Below, in pieces: positions 26,029-35,272 of a stretch of DNA of 64,000 nucleotides. Location of the stretch: the NCBI RefSeq assembly GCF_019209835.1, contig NZ_JAHUTS010000009.1:106969-170968 (forward strand). The letters run 5' to 3'. The stretch's first letter is position 1. Every line of letters starts with the position of its first letter. The notes under the pieces are model-generated. The model saw only the letters and a program-made list of their open reading frames with translations, was not told the DNA's origin and made no database searches. This DNA comes from Enterovibrio paralichthyis (GTDB taxonomy: Bacteria; Pseudomonadota; Gammaproteobacteria; Enterobacterales; Vibrionaceae). The position numbers were made by a program, and so were the translations under genes.

Positions 26029-27774
26029 ATGATCAGCCGGAGGAAAGGAAGCCGAGGAGTATCCCGTCGGTTTATGCCGTGGGTTTTTGCAGCGTTGATG
26101 CTGTCACCCTTGGCGATGGCAGCCAACCAGTTGCACCATGTAGAGGTAACGGCCGGAGAGAACGGCAAAGCCTTGTTGTCTCTGACGTTGGAAGACAAAT
26201 CTGTTGTCACCAACTTCAACAAAAAAGACGGTGTACTTGAAATTGTACTGAAAGGCACTGAGGTTGAAGACAACCTGATTGGCTCCCGCAGTCTGCTGGA
26301 GCTGAAAAAGGCGGTGCAGAGACTGGATGTATCTTCCCGAGACGACGATGTTCTTCTGAAACTAGTCACCAAAGACCCCTTTGGCTATGACTACTACCAG
26401 AACAATAATGTCCTGACCGTCGAGGTGTTTCCTTTTACCTCATTACCGTCTGGGGAAAGTGCTTCGATTAAGCAAAGTCGTCAGGGTAAGAATATTTCCA
26501 TCAACTTCCAGGATATCCCGGTTCGCTCTGTGCTGCAGATGGTGGCTGAGCACAATGGCTTTAACCTGGTCGTCTCCGACACGGTGCAGGGCAGCCTGAC
26601 GTTGCGACTGGACGATGTGCACTGGCAAAAAGCACTGGATACCATCCTTAAGGTAAAAGGGCTGGATAAGCGCCAGACGGGCAATATTTTGCTGGTGGCA
26701 CCCAAAGCAGAACTGGATGAGCAGGAGCGACTGGTACTGGAGAAACGCCGCCAGGAGCGCGAACTGGCGTCCCTGCGCTCGGAAGTAATCCAAATCAAAT
26801 ATGCCAACGCTGAGGTTCTCGAAGAGATGCTGGGCGGCGGCAGCAACAGCGATGACGACGATGAAGGGATTTCCCTGTTGTCAGAACGTGGCAGTATCGC
26901 GGTGGATCCACGCACCAACTCGCTGGTGATTAAAGATCTGGCCGACAATATTGAAGTGATTAAATCGATGATTCAGGCGCTTGATGTGCCGGTTGATCAG
27001 GTTGAAATCGAAGCGCGTATCGTGACGGTCGATGAGGGTACACTGGATGAAATCGGTGTACGCTGGGGGATTGCAAACACCAACGGTGACTTCACTGTCG
27101 GTGGTTCGATTGAAGGCAATATGGGTTGGGATGACAGCCTGGACTTCAATGCAGACGGAGAGTCTGATGGTATCTCTGTTGACGACTTCCTCAACGTGAA
27201 CCTGGCTGCGACCAGCCCAAATGCCGCCAGTATTGCGTTCCAGGTCGCCAACCTTGGCAAGGATTTACTGCTGGATCTTGAACTCTCCGCGCTTCAGGCC
27301 GAATCCCGAGCGGAAATTATCTCCAGCCCACGCCTGCTGACCACCAACAAGCGTGCAGCCTATATTGAGCAAGGTACGGAGCTGCCTTATCTTGAGGCAT
27401 CTTCCAGTGGTGCGGCAGCGGTGTCGTTCAAAAAAGCGGTACTGAGCCTGTCAGTAACGCCACAAATTACCCCGGACAGTAAACTGGTGCTGGACTTGCA
27501 GGTAACCCAGGACAAACCAGCGGGGACTGTTAAAGCGGGCACTGGCGAAGCGATGGCGATTAACACCCAGCGTATTGGAACTCAGGTTCTTGTGAATGAT
27601 GGCGAAACTGTCGTTCTGGGTGGCATATTCCAGCATGAGATGATGGAAGGCGTGGATAAAATCCCATTGCTTGGTGATATTCCCGGTCTGGGTCAGTTGT
27701 TCCGCCGGAACTACGAAACTATGGGTAAAAGGGAACTGCTTATCTTCGTGACACCGCGAATCATTACGCAGTAA
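26029..27774 (+). CDS. pilQ: PilQ, type IV pilus outer-membrane secretin
   Basis: A 581-residue secretin. A long cleavable signal ends near residue 32 (MLSPLAMAAN). An AMIN domain (about 35-135) binds peptidoglycan. An STN/N0 domain starts at QGKNISINFQDIPVRSVLQM, followed by an N1 domain interrupted by an acidic stretch SDDDDEG. The secretin pore domain then carries RAEIISSPRLLTTN, QITPDSKLVLDLQV and the final VPLLGD-like KIPLLGDIPGLGQLFR. It exports the pilus fibre and in vibrios is used for DNA uptake. Shorter than Pseudomonas PilQ because only one AMIN domain is present. A long hairpin follows. Confidence 0.95.
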   Translation: MISRRKGSRGVSRRFMPWVFAALMLSPLAMAANQLHHVEVTAGENGKALLSLTLEDKSVVTNFNKKDGVLEIVLKGTEVEDNLIGSRSLLELKKAVQRLDVSSRDDDVLLKLVTKDPFGYDYYQNNNVLTVEVFPFTSLPSGESASIKQSRQGKNISINFQDIPVRSVLQMVAEHNGFNLVVSDTVQGSLTLRLDDVHWQKALDTILKVKGLDKRQTGNILLVAPKAELDEQERLVLEKRRQERELASLRSEVIQIKYANAEVLEEMLGGGSNSDDDDEGISLLSERGSIAVDPRTNSLVIKDLADNIEVIKSMIQALDVPVDQVEIEARIVTVDEGTLDEIGVRWGIANTNGDFTVGGSIEGNMGWDDSLDFNADGESDGISVDDFLNVNLAATSPNAASIAFQVANLGKDLLLDLELSALQAESRAEIISSPRLLTTNKRAAYIEQGTELPYLEASSSGAAAVSFKKAVLSLSVTPQITPDSKLVLDLQVTQDKPAGTVKAGTGEAMAINTQRIGTQVLVNDGETVVLGGIFQHEMMEGVDKIPLLGDIPGLGQLFRRNYETMGKRELLIFVTPRIITQ

Positions 27775-27822
27775 TCGTTTGCCTTTCATGGTGTTATCGT
27801 TCAACAGTTAGATTGTTTCTGC

Positions 27823-27868
27823 AGGGGCAGGAAGTCACACTAAAGGTGAGTTTCTGCCCCTTTTGTTT
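27823..27868 (+). terminator. Probable terminator of pilMNOPQ
   Basis: A long imperfect stem with AGGGGCAG and CTGCCCCT at its base, followed by TTTTGTTTG, 49 bp after pilQ. Confidence 0.75.
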
Positions 27869-28057
27869 GTTCTTTCCCAGCAAACTCGAATTTAAACCTG
27901 CCTTCTGGCGCATTTAGAGTTGCCAAAAGACCAGTTGACCTGAGATAATTTTTGGTCTGATCACGAAATATCTGTGAGGAAATTGGCGCCTCGGGCTTTC
28001 GAATTACGAGCCTGCGGGCGGTGTTGTTTTCATTTAACCGCGCGTAAACTGCTAAAA

Positions 28058-28576
28058 ATGGCTGAAAAACGAAATATCTTTCTTGTAGGTCCAATGGGGG
28101 CTGGCAAAAGCACAATTGGTCGACACCTGGCACAGCAACTACACATGGAATTTTTCGACTCTGACACTGTGATCGAAGAGCGCACAGGTGCAGACATTGC
28201 ATGGGTTTTCGATGTTGAAGGTGAAGAGGGGTTCCGCGTTCGCGAAGAGAACGTCATCAACGACCTGACTGAAAAACAAGGTATCGTTCTGGCAACCGGT
28301 GGTGGTTCCATTAAGAGCCGTGAGAGCCGTAACCGTCTGTCTGCACGCGGTATCGTGGTTTACCTTGAAACCACCATTGAGAAACAACTGGCGCGTACCC
28401 AGCGCGACAAAAAACGTCCTCTGCTGCAAACCGAACAACCTCGTGAAGTGCTGGAAGCGCTGGCAGAAGAGCGCAATCCACTGTACGAAGAGATTGCGGA
28501 CTACGTTGTGCGTACTGATGATCAAAGTGCCAAAGTTGTGGCAAACCAGATCATTGAATTGCTGGAAAATCACTAA
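28058..28576 (+). CDS. aroK: Shikimate kinase I
   Basis: A 172-residue P-loop kinase phosphorylating shikimate in aromatic synthesis. Walker A is GPMGAGKST at residues 11-19, shikimate binding is DSDTVIEERTGADI, and LATGGGSI follows. Start ATG 28058 (MAEKRNIFLVGPMG) is the conserved one; an upstream in-frame start adds 28 residues of no similarity. Followed after 16 bp by aroB, the usual aroKB-damX-dam-rpe-gph-trpS group. Confidence 0.97.
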   Translation: MAEKRNIFLVGPMGAGKSTIGRHLAQQLHMEFFDSDTVIEERTGADIAWVFDVEGEEGFRVREENVINDLTEKQGIVLATGGGSIKSRESRNRLSARGIVVYLETTIEKQLARTQRDKKRPLLQTEQPREVLEALAEERNPLYEEIADYVVRTDDQSAKVVANQIIELLENH

Positions 28577-28592
28577 TTACTGAAGGGAATCC

Positions 28593-29669
28593 ATGGAACG
28601 GATCAATGTAAGTCTGGGCGACAGAAGTTACCCCATCTCAATTGGCGCAGGGTTGCTTTCCGACCCTGCCTATTTCTCTGATGCCAACGGGCGTCGTGTG
28701 GTGGTGGTGACCAATGATGTTGTGGCGCCTCTTTATGCTGATCGTTTAATGGATACCCTGAACAAAGCTGGCGGCATGCCAGCTTTGTTAACTCTGCCGG
28801 ATGGCGAGCAATACAAAACGCTGGAAACATTCAACATCATCAATACCTTTTTGCTGGAAGGCAATTATGGCCGGGATGTGCTTATTGTGGCACTCGGTGG
28901 TGGGGTGATTGGGGATGTTGTCGGGTTTGCGGCCGCTTGCTACCAGCGGGGTGTTGATTTTATCCAGGTACCTACCACCTTGCTGTCTCAGGTAGACTCA
29001 TCGGTTGGCGGTAAAACGGCAGTCAATCATCCGCTTGGCAAAAATATGATAGGGGCATTCTATCAGCCAAAAGCGGTAGTGATTGATATTGATGTCATGC
29101 AGACGCTTCCTGCCCGTGAATTCGCGGCCGGTATGGCGGAAGTGATTAAGTACGGCATTATTGCAGATCGCGACTTTTTCATTTGGCTGGAAGACAACTA
29201 TCAGGCGCTCAATGCGTTGGAGCCGGAAGCACTTGTGACAGCCATAAAACGTTGCTGTCAAATTAAGGCGGACGTTGTCGCCGAAGATGAAAAAGAGTCC
29301 GGCGTACGTGCCCTGCTCAACCTTGGTCATACTTTTGGTCACGCGATTGAAGCGGAAATGGGGTATGGCGTCTGGTTACACGGTGAGGCAGTGTCAGCCG
29401 GTACTGTCATGGCGGCAGTGACAGCGATGCACCAACAACTGTTGGTGAAAGAAGATGTTAGCCGCATCACTTCCTTGCTCGAAAAAGCCAATCTTCCCGT
29501 GAAAGCTCCAACAAGCATGGGCTATGATGCCTTTATTAAGCACATGAAACGTGACAAAAAAGTGCTTTCCGGGCAACTACGCTTTGTGCTGCCAACGTCG
29601 ATTGGTACGGCGGAAGTAGTTGCGAATGTGACACCCGAAACGCTTGCTGAGGTCATCAAGACACACTAA
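28593..29669 (+). CDS. aroB: 3-dehydroquinate synthase
   Basis: A 358-residue NAD- and zinc-dependent lyase converting DAHP to dehydroquinate. Signatures are LPDGEQYKTLE, ALGGGVIGDVVGFAAA, VPTTLLSQVDSSVGGKTAVNH and the zinc ligands around GHTFGHAIE and HGEAVSAG. Same length as the E. coli enzyme (362). Sits 16 bp after aroK and 12 bp before damX. Confidence 0.97.
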   Translation: MERINVSLGDRSYPISIGAGLLSDPAYFSDANGRRVVVVTNDVVAPLYADRLMDTLNKAGGMPALLTLPDGEQYKTLETFNIINTFLLEGNYGRDVLIVALGGGVIGDVVGFAAACYQRGVDFIQVPTTLLSQVDSSVGGKTAVNHPLGKNMIGAFYQPKAVVIDIDVMQTLPAREFAAGMAEVIKYGIIADRDFFIWLEDNYQALNALEPEALVTAIKRCCQIKADVVAEDEKESGVRALLNLGHTFGHAIEAEMGYGVWLHGEAVSAGTVMAAVTAMHQQLLVKEDVSRITSLLEKANLPVKAPTSMGYDAFIKHMKRDKKVLSGQLRFVLPTSIGTAEVVANVTPETLAEVIKTH

Positions 29670-29681
29670 GCGGGTTTGTAT

Positions 29682-31190
29682 ATGACAGGCTCTCATGAAA
29701 TGATCGCTTTGGATCTGGATAGTCAGATCCAACTCTTGTCGAGAATTCAGTTTCTTACCCGATTCAGCTCGAATCTTGTTCAAGTTACCGGCGAGCCCGG
29801 TGCGGGCAAGACCTGGCTGAGCGAGCGTTACCTTGAAAACTGGGCCAATGAACCGGTTCAGTCACTCCTCTTATGTAATCCCAGTCAGCAAGACGCACAG
29901 CACCGTGCGATCATTCTGCGTCAGATCGTGCGCGATGGCGTCTTCAACGAACAAGATCCTATGCTGCAAAGCCTTGACTATATGCTCGAAGGCCGCAGTG
30001 TCCACGCCCTGATTGTGATTGATGATGCACAGCGCCTAAGCGCCAATCTCATTGCCGAACTATGGGCTTTGGTGACTGAAGCTCAACGCCGTGATAATTG
30101 GCAAATCAACATATTGCTGTTCAGCCTGCGGGGCAAACTGAATAAGTGGCTGCACAAAGTCTCTTACGGTCAGGGCGTCAAACCGCTGGAGCTTGAGATA
30201 AGCCCGCTGTCTGACAGTGAACGCGAGATGTTCATTGAAGTCATGATGGTGAGCCGACAGTTGGATGCCGCCCAGCGACGCGCCCTCAAAGAAAAAGCCG
30301 CATCGCTACCTTCCTTACCCGGAGCCCTTAAAGGGCTGGAACAGCAGGAGACCGCTTCCATGGAAGAAAAGAAACGCCGCTCCCCCTTACCGCTGATTTT
30401 GCTGGTTCTGTTGTTATTGCTGGTTGGTGGCGGACTGGTCTGGTGGTCAATGTCACCCAACCTGACCGGTAACAGTGAGAATATCGCTGAGACTATGCCG
30501 GATGGTGTCAAAGAACTGGCCGCTATTTTGGAAGAACACGAAAAGCCGTCAGCGACAGCAAGTGATGGCGGTACGGGTGAAGAAAATGGCGATAACCCAT
30601 CCACGCTAGAAGTGGCAGAGGATACCATCCAGTTGCCGCTGACACCGGCTGTAGAGGGCTTGACCGTCGGCCGTCGCGATGAAAACCGCCGCATCGTCGT
30701 GCCGGATAAAGTTGTCGATGCCATTATTGATGAACAGGAAGTGGGTGGTGATGGTACCGGTGCCGTTGAAGAGCCGCTCATTCCGGAGCTGGTTCAGGTT
30801 AACCCTGAGCCTCTGGTGCAAGAAACCGTCAACATTGGGCCTGAACCTGTTTCTGCACCTGCTGCACCAGCGGCGGCCGCAACAGAAGTGCCAATGGCAA
30901 ACCAGATGCTTTTGACTGTGCCAACATCCCGCTACGCGTTGCAACTGGCCGCGCTACAATCTAAGCCCGCGGCCGTCGAATTCCTGCAGCAGTACGGCAT
31001 TGAAGACAGCGCTTTGGTGTATGAAACCCGACGGAACGGTGAGCCATGGTTTATGGTGTTGCTGGGGGACTATCCTTCTGTTGCCGAAGCGCGCCGCGCA
31101 GAATTGCAGCTGCCGGCAAACATTCAGGCGTTGGGACCGTGGGCGAAGTCATTCGTCCAGATCCACAAAGAGATAGCATTGGTTAACTAA
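29682..31190 (+). CDS. damX: DamX, SPOR-domain cell division protein
   Basis: A 502-residue inner-membrane protein. The cytoplasmic N-terminal domain is an AAA-like ATPase with Walker A GEPGAGKTW and Walker B IVIDDAQ, as in vibrio DamX. One membrane helix (PLPLILLVLLLLLVGGGLVW, about residues 232-251) is followed by an acidic, proline-rich periplasmic linker. The C-terminal SPOR domain (about 415-495: YALQLAALQSK ... PWFMVLLGDYPSVAEAR) binds denuded septal glycan. I chose ATG 29682 rather than an earlier TTG. Lies between aroB and dam as in E. coli. Confidence 0.9.
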   Translation: MTGSHEMIALDLDSQIQLLSRIQFLTRFSSNLVQVTGEPGAGKTWLSERYLENWANEPVQSLLLCNPSQQDAQHRAIILRQIVRDGVFNEQDPMLQSLDYMLEGRSVHALIVIDDAQRLSANLIAELWALVTEAQRRDNWQINILLFSLRGKLNKWLHKVSYGQGVKPLELEISPLSDSEREMFIEVMMVSRQLDAAQRRALKEKAASLPSLPGALKGLEQQETASMEEKKRRSPLPLILLVLLLLLVGGGLVWWSMSPNLTGNSENIAETMPDGVKELAAILEEHEKPSATASDGGTGEENGDNPSTLEVAEDTIQLPLTPAVEGLTVGRRDENRRIVVPDKVVDAIIDEQEVGGDGTGAVEEPLIPELVQVNPEPLVQETVNIGPEPVSAPAAPAAAATEVPMANQMLLTVPTSRYALQLAALQSKPAAVEFLQQYGIEDSALVYETRRNGEPWFMVLLGDYPSVAEARRAELQLPANIQALGPWAKSFVQIHKEIALVN

Positions 31191-31292
31191 CCCGCTTGCG
31201 CACGCGCCAGGCACGAAATTACGCTGATTGATGGTTAAAAATAAGATACAATCCGCCACCTTTCGAACAGCTGTGGTGGTGGATACACATTC

Positions 31293-32126
31293 ATGAAAAA
31301 GCATCGTGCCTTTCTTAAGTGGGCCGGGGGAAAATATTCCCTGGTTGATGATATCCGCAAACACCTGCCGGAAGGCAAAAAGCTGATTGAACCTTTCGTT
31401 GGCGCTGGGTCGGTATTTCTCAATACCGACTTCGAACAGTACCGCCTTGCGGATATCAACCCGGATCTGATTAACCTCTACAATCTGCTAAAGCAGGAAC
31501 CTGAGCGTTACATCGAAGACGCCAGAAAACTGTTCACGCCGGAATATAACCAGAAACCGGCGTACCTGTCAGTGCGCGAAGAATTCAACCAAAGCAAAGA
31601 CCCTTATCTGCGCTCGTTGTATTTCCTGTACATGAACCGTCATGGTTTTAACGGCCTTTGCCGTTACAACAAAAAGGGGGGGTTCAACGTCCCGTTTGGT
31701 TCGTACAAGAAGCCTTACTTCCCGCAGGCAGAGCTGGAGTTCTTTGCTGAAAAAGCCAAGAAAGCCACCTTTGTGTGTGAAGGCTATCAGCAGAGTTTCA
31801 AAAATGCCCGTCGCGGCAGTGTGATTTACTGCGATCCTCCGTACGCGCCGCTGTCGACCACGGCGAATTTCACCACTTATGCCAGTGGTGGTTTCAGCCT
31901 CGATGACCAGGCTTTGCTTGGCGAATGGGCACGTAAGGTGAGTATTGAGAAAAACATCCCGGTGTTAATTTCAAACCATGACACTGCGCTGACCCGAAGC
32001 CTTTATCACGGGTCGCATTTCAACATGGTGAAAGTGAAGCGCACTATCAGCCGCAATGGCGGTGGGCGCAATAAAGTCGACGAACTGTTGGCACTGTTCG
32101 CCCCGGAACTGGTTGAGTTGCCTTAA
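31293..32126 (+). CDS. dam: DNA adenine methylase (GATC)
   Basis: A 277-residue N6-adenine methyltransferase. AdoMet-binding motif I is FLKWAGGKYSL near the N-terminus with EPFVGAGSVF, and the catalytic motif IV is DPPYAPLS. Length matches E. coli Dam (278). It marks GATC for mismatch repair and replication control; Dam is essential in V. cholerae. A possible promoter, TTACGC (31219-31224) and TAAGAT (31242-31247) with 17-bp spacing, precedes it. Its stop codon overlaps the stop of the convergent DUF2970 gene within the 4-bp TTAA. Confidence 0.96.
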   Translation: MKKHRAFLKWAGGKYSLVDDIRKHLPEGKKLIEPFVGAGSVFLNTDFEQYRLADINPDLINLYNLLKQEPERYIEDARKLFTPEYNQKPAYLSVREEFNQSKDPYLRSLYFLYMNRHGFNGLCRYNKKGGFNVPFGSYKKPYFPQAELEFFAEKAKKATFVCEGYQQSFKNARRGSVIYCDPPYAPLSTTANFTTYASGGFSLDDQALLGEWARKVSIEKNIPVLISNHDTALTRSLYHGSHFNMVKVKRTISRNGGGRNKVDELLALFAPELVELP

Positions 32127-32335
32127 CTGGGCGCAACCAGTGACACCAGACCGATAAGTGCCACCACGAACAACACCACAAATACAAAACCGACCAGCAG
32201 ATAGGGCACCATACTGGTTTGCCTGAAATCCCGCTGGCGGTTTTTGTCTGACTGCACGCCGAACATGGCTGCCACCACACTTTTCACTACGCCGAGCAAG
32301 CCGACTTTTTCTTCCTGTTGCTCCTTATCCTGCAT
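32123..32335 (-). CDS. Small membrane protein, DUF2970 family
   Basis: A 70-residue protein with an N-terminal soluble segment (KVGLLGVVKSVVAAMFGVQSD) and one membrane helix at about residues 45-66. This fits DUF2970 proteins of proteobacteria. Function unknown. It is convergent with dam and shares the TTAA stop with it, a compact arrangement that leaves no room for a terminator. Confidence 0.78.
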   Translation of the reverse strand: MQDKEQQEEKVGLLGVVKSVVAAMFGVQSDKNRQRDFRQTSMVPYLLVGFVFVVLFVVALIGLVSLVAPS

Positions 32336-32549
32336 CCCGTATCCCGTTTTGTTTGTTCTCTCCGAAGCTTAGTCCAGCCCAGTGGCATCAGCCTACAGGG
32401 GCGTCAATTTTCTCCGGTTATGGTTTGAATCAAAGGATCTGATAAGACAGGGGCGAGCCAATCGGGTAGAATTGCGCCGAATTTTCGGGTAATGACGATA
32501 CCCCAATCACCGGCCGGTCGTTTGGGCATATCTACAGTGAGGCTATAGG

Positions 32550-33224
32550 ATGAAGGATTTTCTCATTGCACCGTCGATCCTCTCGGCGGATTTCGCACGT
32601 TTAGGTGAAGACGTAGAAAAAGTACTGGCAGCAGGCGCTGATGTGGTGCACTTCGATGTCATGGACAACCACTATGTACCTAACCTCACGTTCGGTGCGC
32701 CTATCTGTAAAGCGCTGCGTGATTACGGCATTACTGCGCCGATCGATGTCCACCTGATGGTGAAGCCGGTTGACCGTACCATTCCGGATTTTGCCAAAGC
32801 CGGTGCAACCATGATCACCTTCCACGCGGAAGCCAGTGAGCACATCGACCGCAGCTTGCAACTGATCAAAGAGCATGGCTGTCAGGCGGGTTTGGTCTTT
32901 AACCCAGCGACCCCGCTGCACTACTTAGATCATGTGATGGACAAGCTGGACATGATCCTTTTGATGTCCGTTAACCCGGGCTTTGGTGGTCAATCGTTCA
33001 TTCCTGAAACCCTGAATAAACTGCGTGAAGTGCGTCGTCGTATTGACGAGAGCGGCCGCAATATCCGCCTTGAAATCGATGGCGGCGTAAAAGTTGATAA
33101 CATCCGTGAAATCGCAGAAGCGGGCGCTGACATGTTTGTGGCAGGCTCGGCTATCTTCGGTCAGCCTGACTACAAAGCAGTGATCGACGAAATGCGTGCG
33201 GAACTGAGCAAAGTAGGTAAATAA
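32550..33224 (+). CDS. rpe: Ribulose-phosphate 3-epimerase
   Basis: A 224-residue TIM-barrel enzyme of the pentose phosphate pathway. Signatures are APSILSADFARLGE, VHFDVMDNHYVPN, VDVHLMV-like IDVHLMVKPVD, MSVNPGFGGQSFIP and EIDGGVKVDN. Length as in E. coli (225). Followed by gph after 3 bp. Confidence 0.97.
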   Translation: MKDFLIAPSILSADFARLGEDVEKVLAAGADVVHFDVMDNHYVPNLTFGAPICKALRDYGITAPIDVHLMVKPVDRTIPDFAKAGATMITFHAEASEHIDRSLQLIKEHGCQAGLVFNPATPLHYLDHVMDKLDMILLMSVNPGFGGQSFIPETLNKLREVRRRIDESGRNIRLEIDGGVKVDNIREIAEAGADMFVAGSAIFGQPDYKAVIDEMRAELSKVGK

Positions 33225-33227
33225 GCC

Positions 33228-33926
33228 GTGACGGTAAACTTTGAAGCGATCAAATACATCGCGTTTGATTTGGACGGTACCCTGGTAGACAGCGTACCGG
33301 ATCTAGCAGAAGGCATTCGCATGGCGCTGGCCGACAATAACCTGCACACAGTGACTGACGACGAAGTGCGTCACTGGATTGGTAACGGCGCAGAAATCAT
33401 GCTGAAACGCGCCCTGAGCCAGAGTGTCACCATCAAGGCGGATATCGACCAAGCGCTGTACGAAAACGTGCGCGAGCGTTTTGATTTCCACTATGCCAAC
33501 AACGGCCATGGCAAGACCATCGTTTACCCTGGCGTAAAAGAAACCCTGGCAACGCTGAAAGCAGCGGGTTACACCCTGGGTATCGTGACCAACAAGCCGT
33601 ATCAGTTTGTCCCGGAAATCCTGGCGGATCTCAATCTGGCACAGTACTTCACTGACGTGATTGGCGGCGATTCGCTGCCAACCAACAAGCCACATCCGGA
33701 AGGTCTGTTCAGCCTGCGTGACAAGCACGGCCTGAGCAACGAAAACATGCTGATGGTGGGGGATTCGAAAAACGATATCCTTGCCGCGAAAAATGCAGGT
33801 TTTGCTTCAGTAGGCCTGACATACGGATATAACTATGGTGAGCCAATCAGCGACAGCGCACCGGAGTTTGTGGCTGACCACTTCAACCAGCTATTAACGG
33901 TTCTCAGCACCGAAAAAACAGCGTAA
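33228..33926 (+). CDS. gph: Phosphoglycolate phosphatase
   Basis: A 232-residue HAD-family phosphatase. Motif I is FDLDGTLVDS (residues 13-22), motif II is IVTNKP, and motif III is the lysine in NKPHPEG with GDSKNDILAAKNAG. It removes 2-phosphoglycolate formed in DNA repair. The start is GTG at 33228, three bases after rpe, so it is co-translated. Confidence 0.95.
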   Translation: MTVNFEAIKYIAFDLDGTLVDSVPDLAEGIRMALADNNLHTVTDDEVRHWIGNGAEIMLKRALSQSVTIKADIDQALYENVRERFDFHYANNGHGKTIVYPGVKETLATLKAAGYTLGIVTNKPYQFVPEILADLNLAQYFTDVIGGDSLPTNKPHPEGLFSLRDKHGLSNENMLMVGDSKNDILAAKNAGFASVGLTYGYNYGEPISDSAPEFVADHFNQLLTVLSTEKTA

Positions 33927-34003
33927 ATTAAAGCTTCGATTTTTCTCGATATTACAGCCAGCGTATCCCGCTGGCTGACTTAACTGACAGGAACGGAAAG
34001 AAC

Positions 34004-35020
34004 ATGAGTAATCCTTCGACCAAACCCATTGTACTCAGCGGTGTTCAGCCATCAGGCGAACTCAGTATCGGCAACTACATTGGAGCTTTGCGTCAGTGGG
34101 AACAGATGCAGGACGATTACGATTGCCAGTACTGCATCGTAGACCTGCATGCGATCACCGTCCGTCAGCAAGCAGAAAAACTGCGTGAAGCGACTCTGGA
34201 CTCACTGGCACTGTGTCTGGCCGTGGGTGTAACCCCTGAGAAAAGTAACCTGTTCATCCAGTCTCACGTGCCAGAACATGCACAACTGGGTTGGGTACTG
34301 AACTGCTACGCGCAAATGGGCGAGCTGAACCGCATGACCCAGTTCAAGGATAAATCCCAGCGCCACGCAGAAAATATCAACGCTGGCCTGTTTGGCTATC
34401 CGGTACTGATGGCGGCGGACATCCTGCTGTATCAGGCAAACCAGGTACCAGTGGGCAACGACCAGAAGCAACACCTTGAGCTGGCGCGTGATATCGCGAC
34501 CCGTTTCAACAACATCTACGGTGATGTGTTCACTGTGCCAGAGCCTTACATCCCACAAGTGGGTGCGCGTGTGATGAGCCTGCAGGATCCGACCAAGAAG
34601 ATGTCGAAGTCGGATGACAACCGCAACAACGTAATTGGCCTGCTGGAAGACCCGAAATCCATCGCCAAGAAAATCAAACGTGCAGTGACCGACTCCGAAG
34701 AGCCGCCACGTGTGATCTTTGATATCGAAACCAAACCGGGCGTTGCGAACCTGATGGGTCTGATGTCTGTTGCAACCGGCAAGTCTTTCGCGGAAATCGA
34801 AGCGGAATATGAAGGCAAAATGTACGGCCACCTGAAAGTGGATACCGCAGATGCCGTGGTTGCGATGCTGGAGCCGGTTCAGACCCGTTACCAGGAATTC
34901 CGCGCTGACCGTGCGTACTTGGATCAGGTAATGAAAGCCGGTGCGGAAAAAGCCTCTGCACGTGCGGCTGTGACACTGAAGAAAGTGTACGAAGCCGTGG
35001 GTTTTGTGGCGCGTCCATAA
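34004..35020 (+). CDS. trpS: Tryptophanyl-tRNA synthetase
   Basis: A 338-residue class I aminoacyl-tRNA synthetase. The HIGH-type signature is GELSIGNYIGALRQW, and the KMSKS loop is present exactly (KKMSKSDDN). DLHAITVRQ and YQANQVPVGNDQKQH are family motifs. Usual length (334 in E. coli). Last gene of the aroK-trpS group, with a strong terminator. Confidence 0.97.
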   Translation: MSNPSTKPIVLSGVQPSGELSIGNYIGALRQWEQMQDDYDCQYCIVDLHAITVRQQAEKLREATLDSLALCLAVGVTPEKSNLFIQSHVPEHAQLGWVLNCYAQMGELNRMTQFKDKSQRHAENINAGLFGYPVLMAADILLYQANQVPVGNDQKQHLELARDIATRFNNIYGDVFTVPEPYIPQVGARVMSLQDPTKKMSKSDDNRNNVIGLLEDPKSIAKKIKRAVTDSEEPPRVIFDIETKPGVANLMGLMSVATGKSFAEIEAEYEGKMYGHLKVDTADAVVAMLEPVQTRYQEFRADRAYLDQVMKAGAEKASARAAVTLKKVYEAVGFVARP

Positions 35021-35040
35021 GTCCTCTCTGAATTTCCCCA

Positions 35041-35070
35041 AAAAGCAGCGATGTGTCGCTGCTTTTTTTT
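35041..35070 (+). terminator. Terminator of trpS
   Basis: Stem AGCAGCGA/TCGCTGCT with loop TGTG and eight T. Confidence 0.92.
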
Positions 35071-35272
35071 CGTCTGTCTATTGGGTCAATAGACGATTCC
35101 TGAATGTGTTGAAGAGCTGATCTGGCGCTGGTTTTTGCTTTACACCGGCTGTCCAGAAATGGCGAATTCACTGAATTATCACGGAATTGACATCCCTGTT
35201 TCTGGAGGGTTTGTAAGGTTTAAGTCTTCACTTGCAAATTTTCTATTCCGCACCAGTAAACAAGGACAGCAC

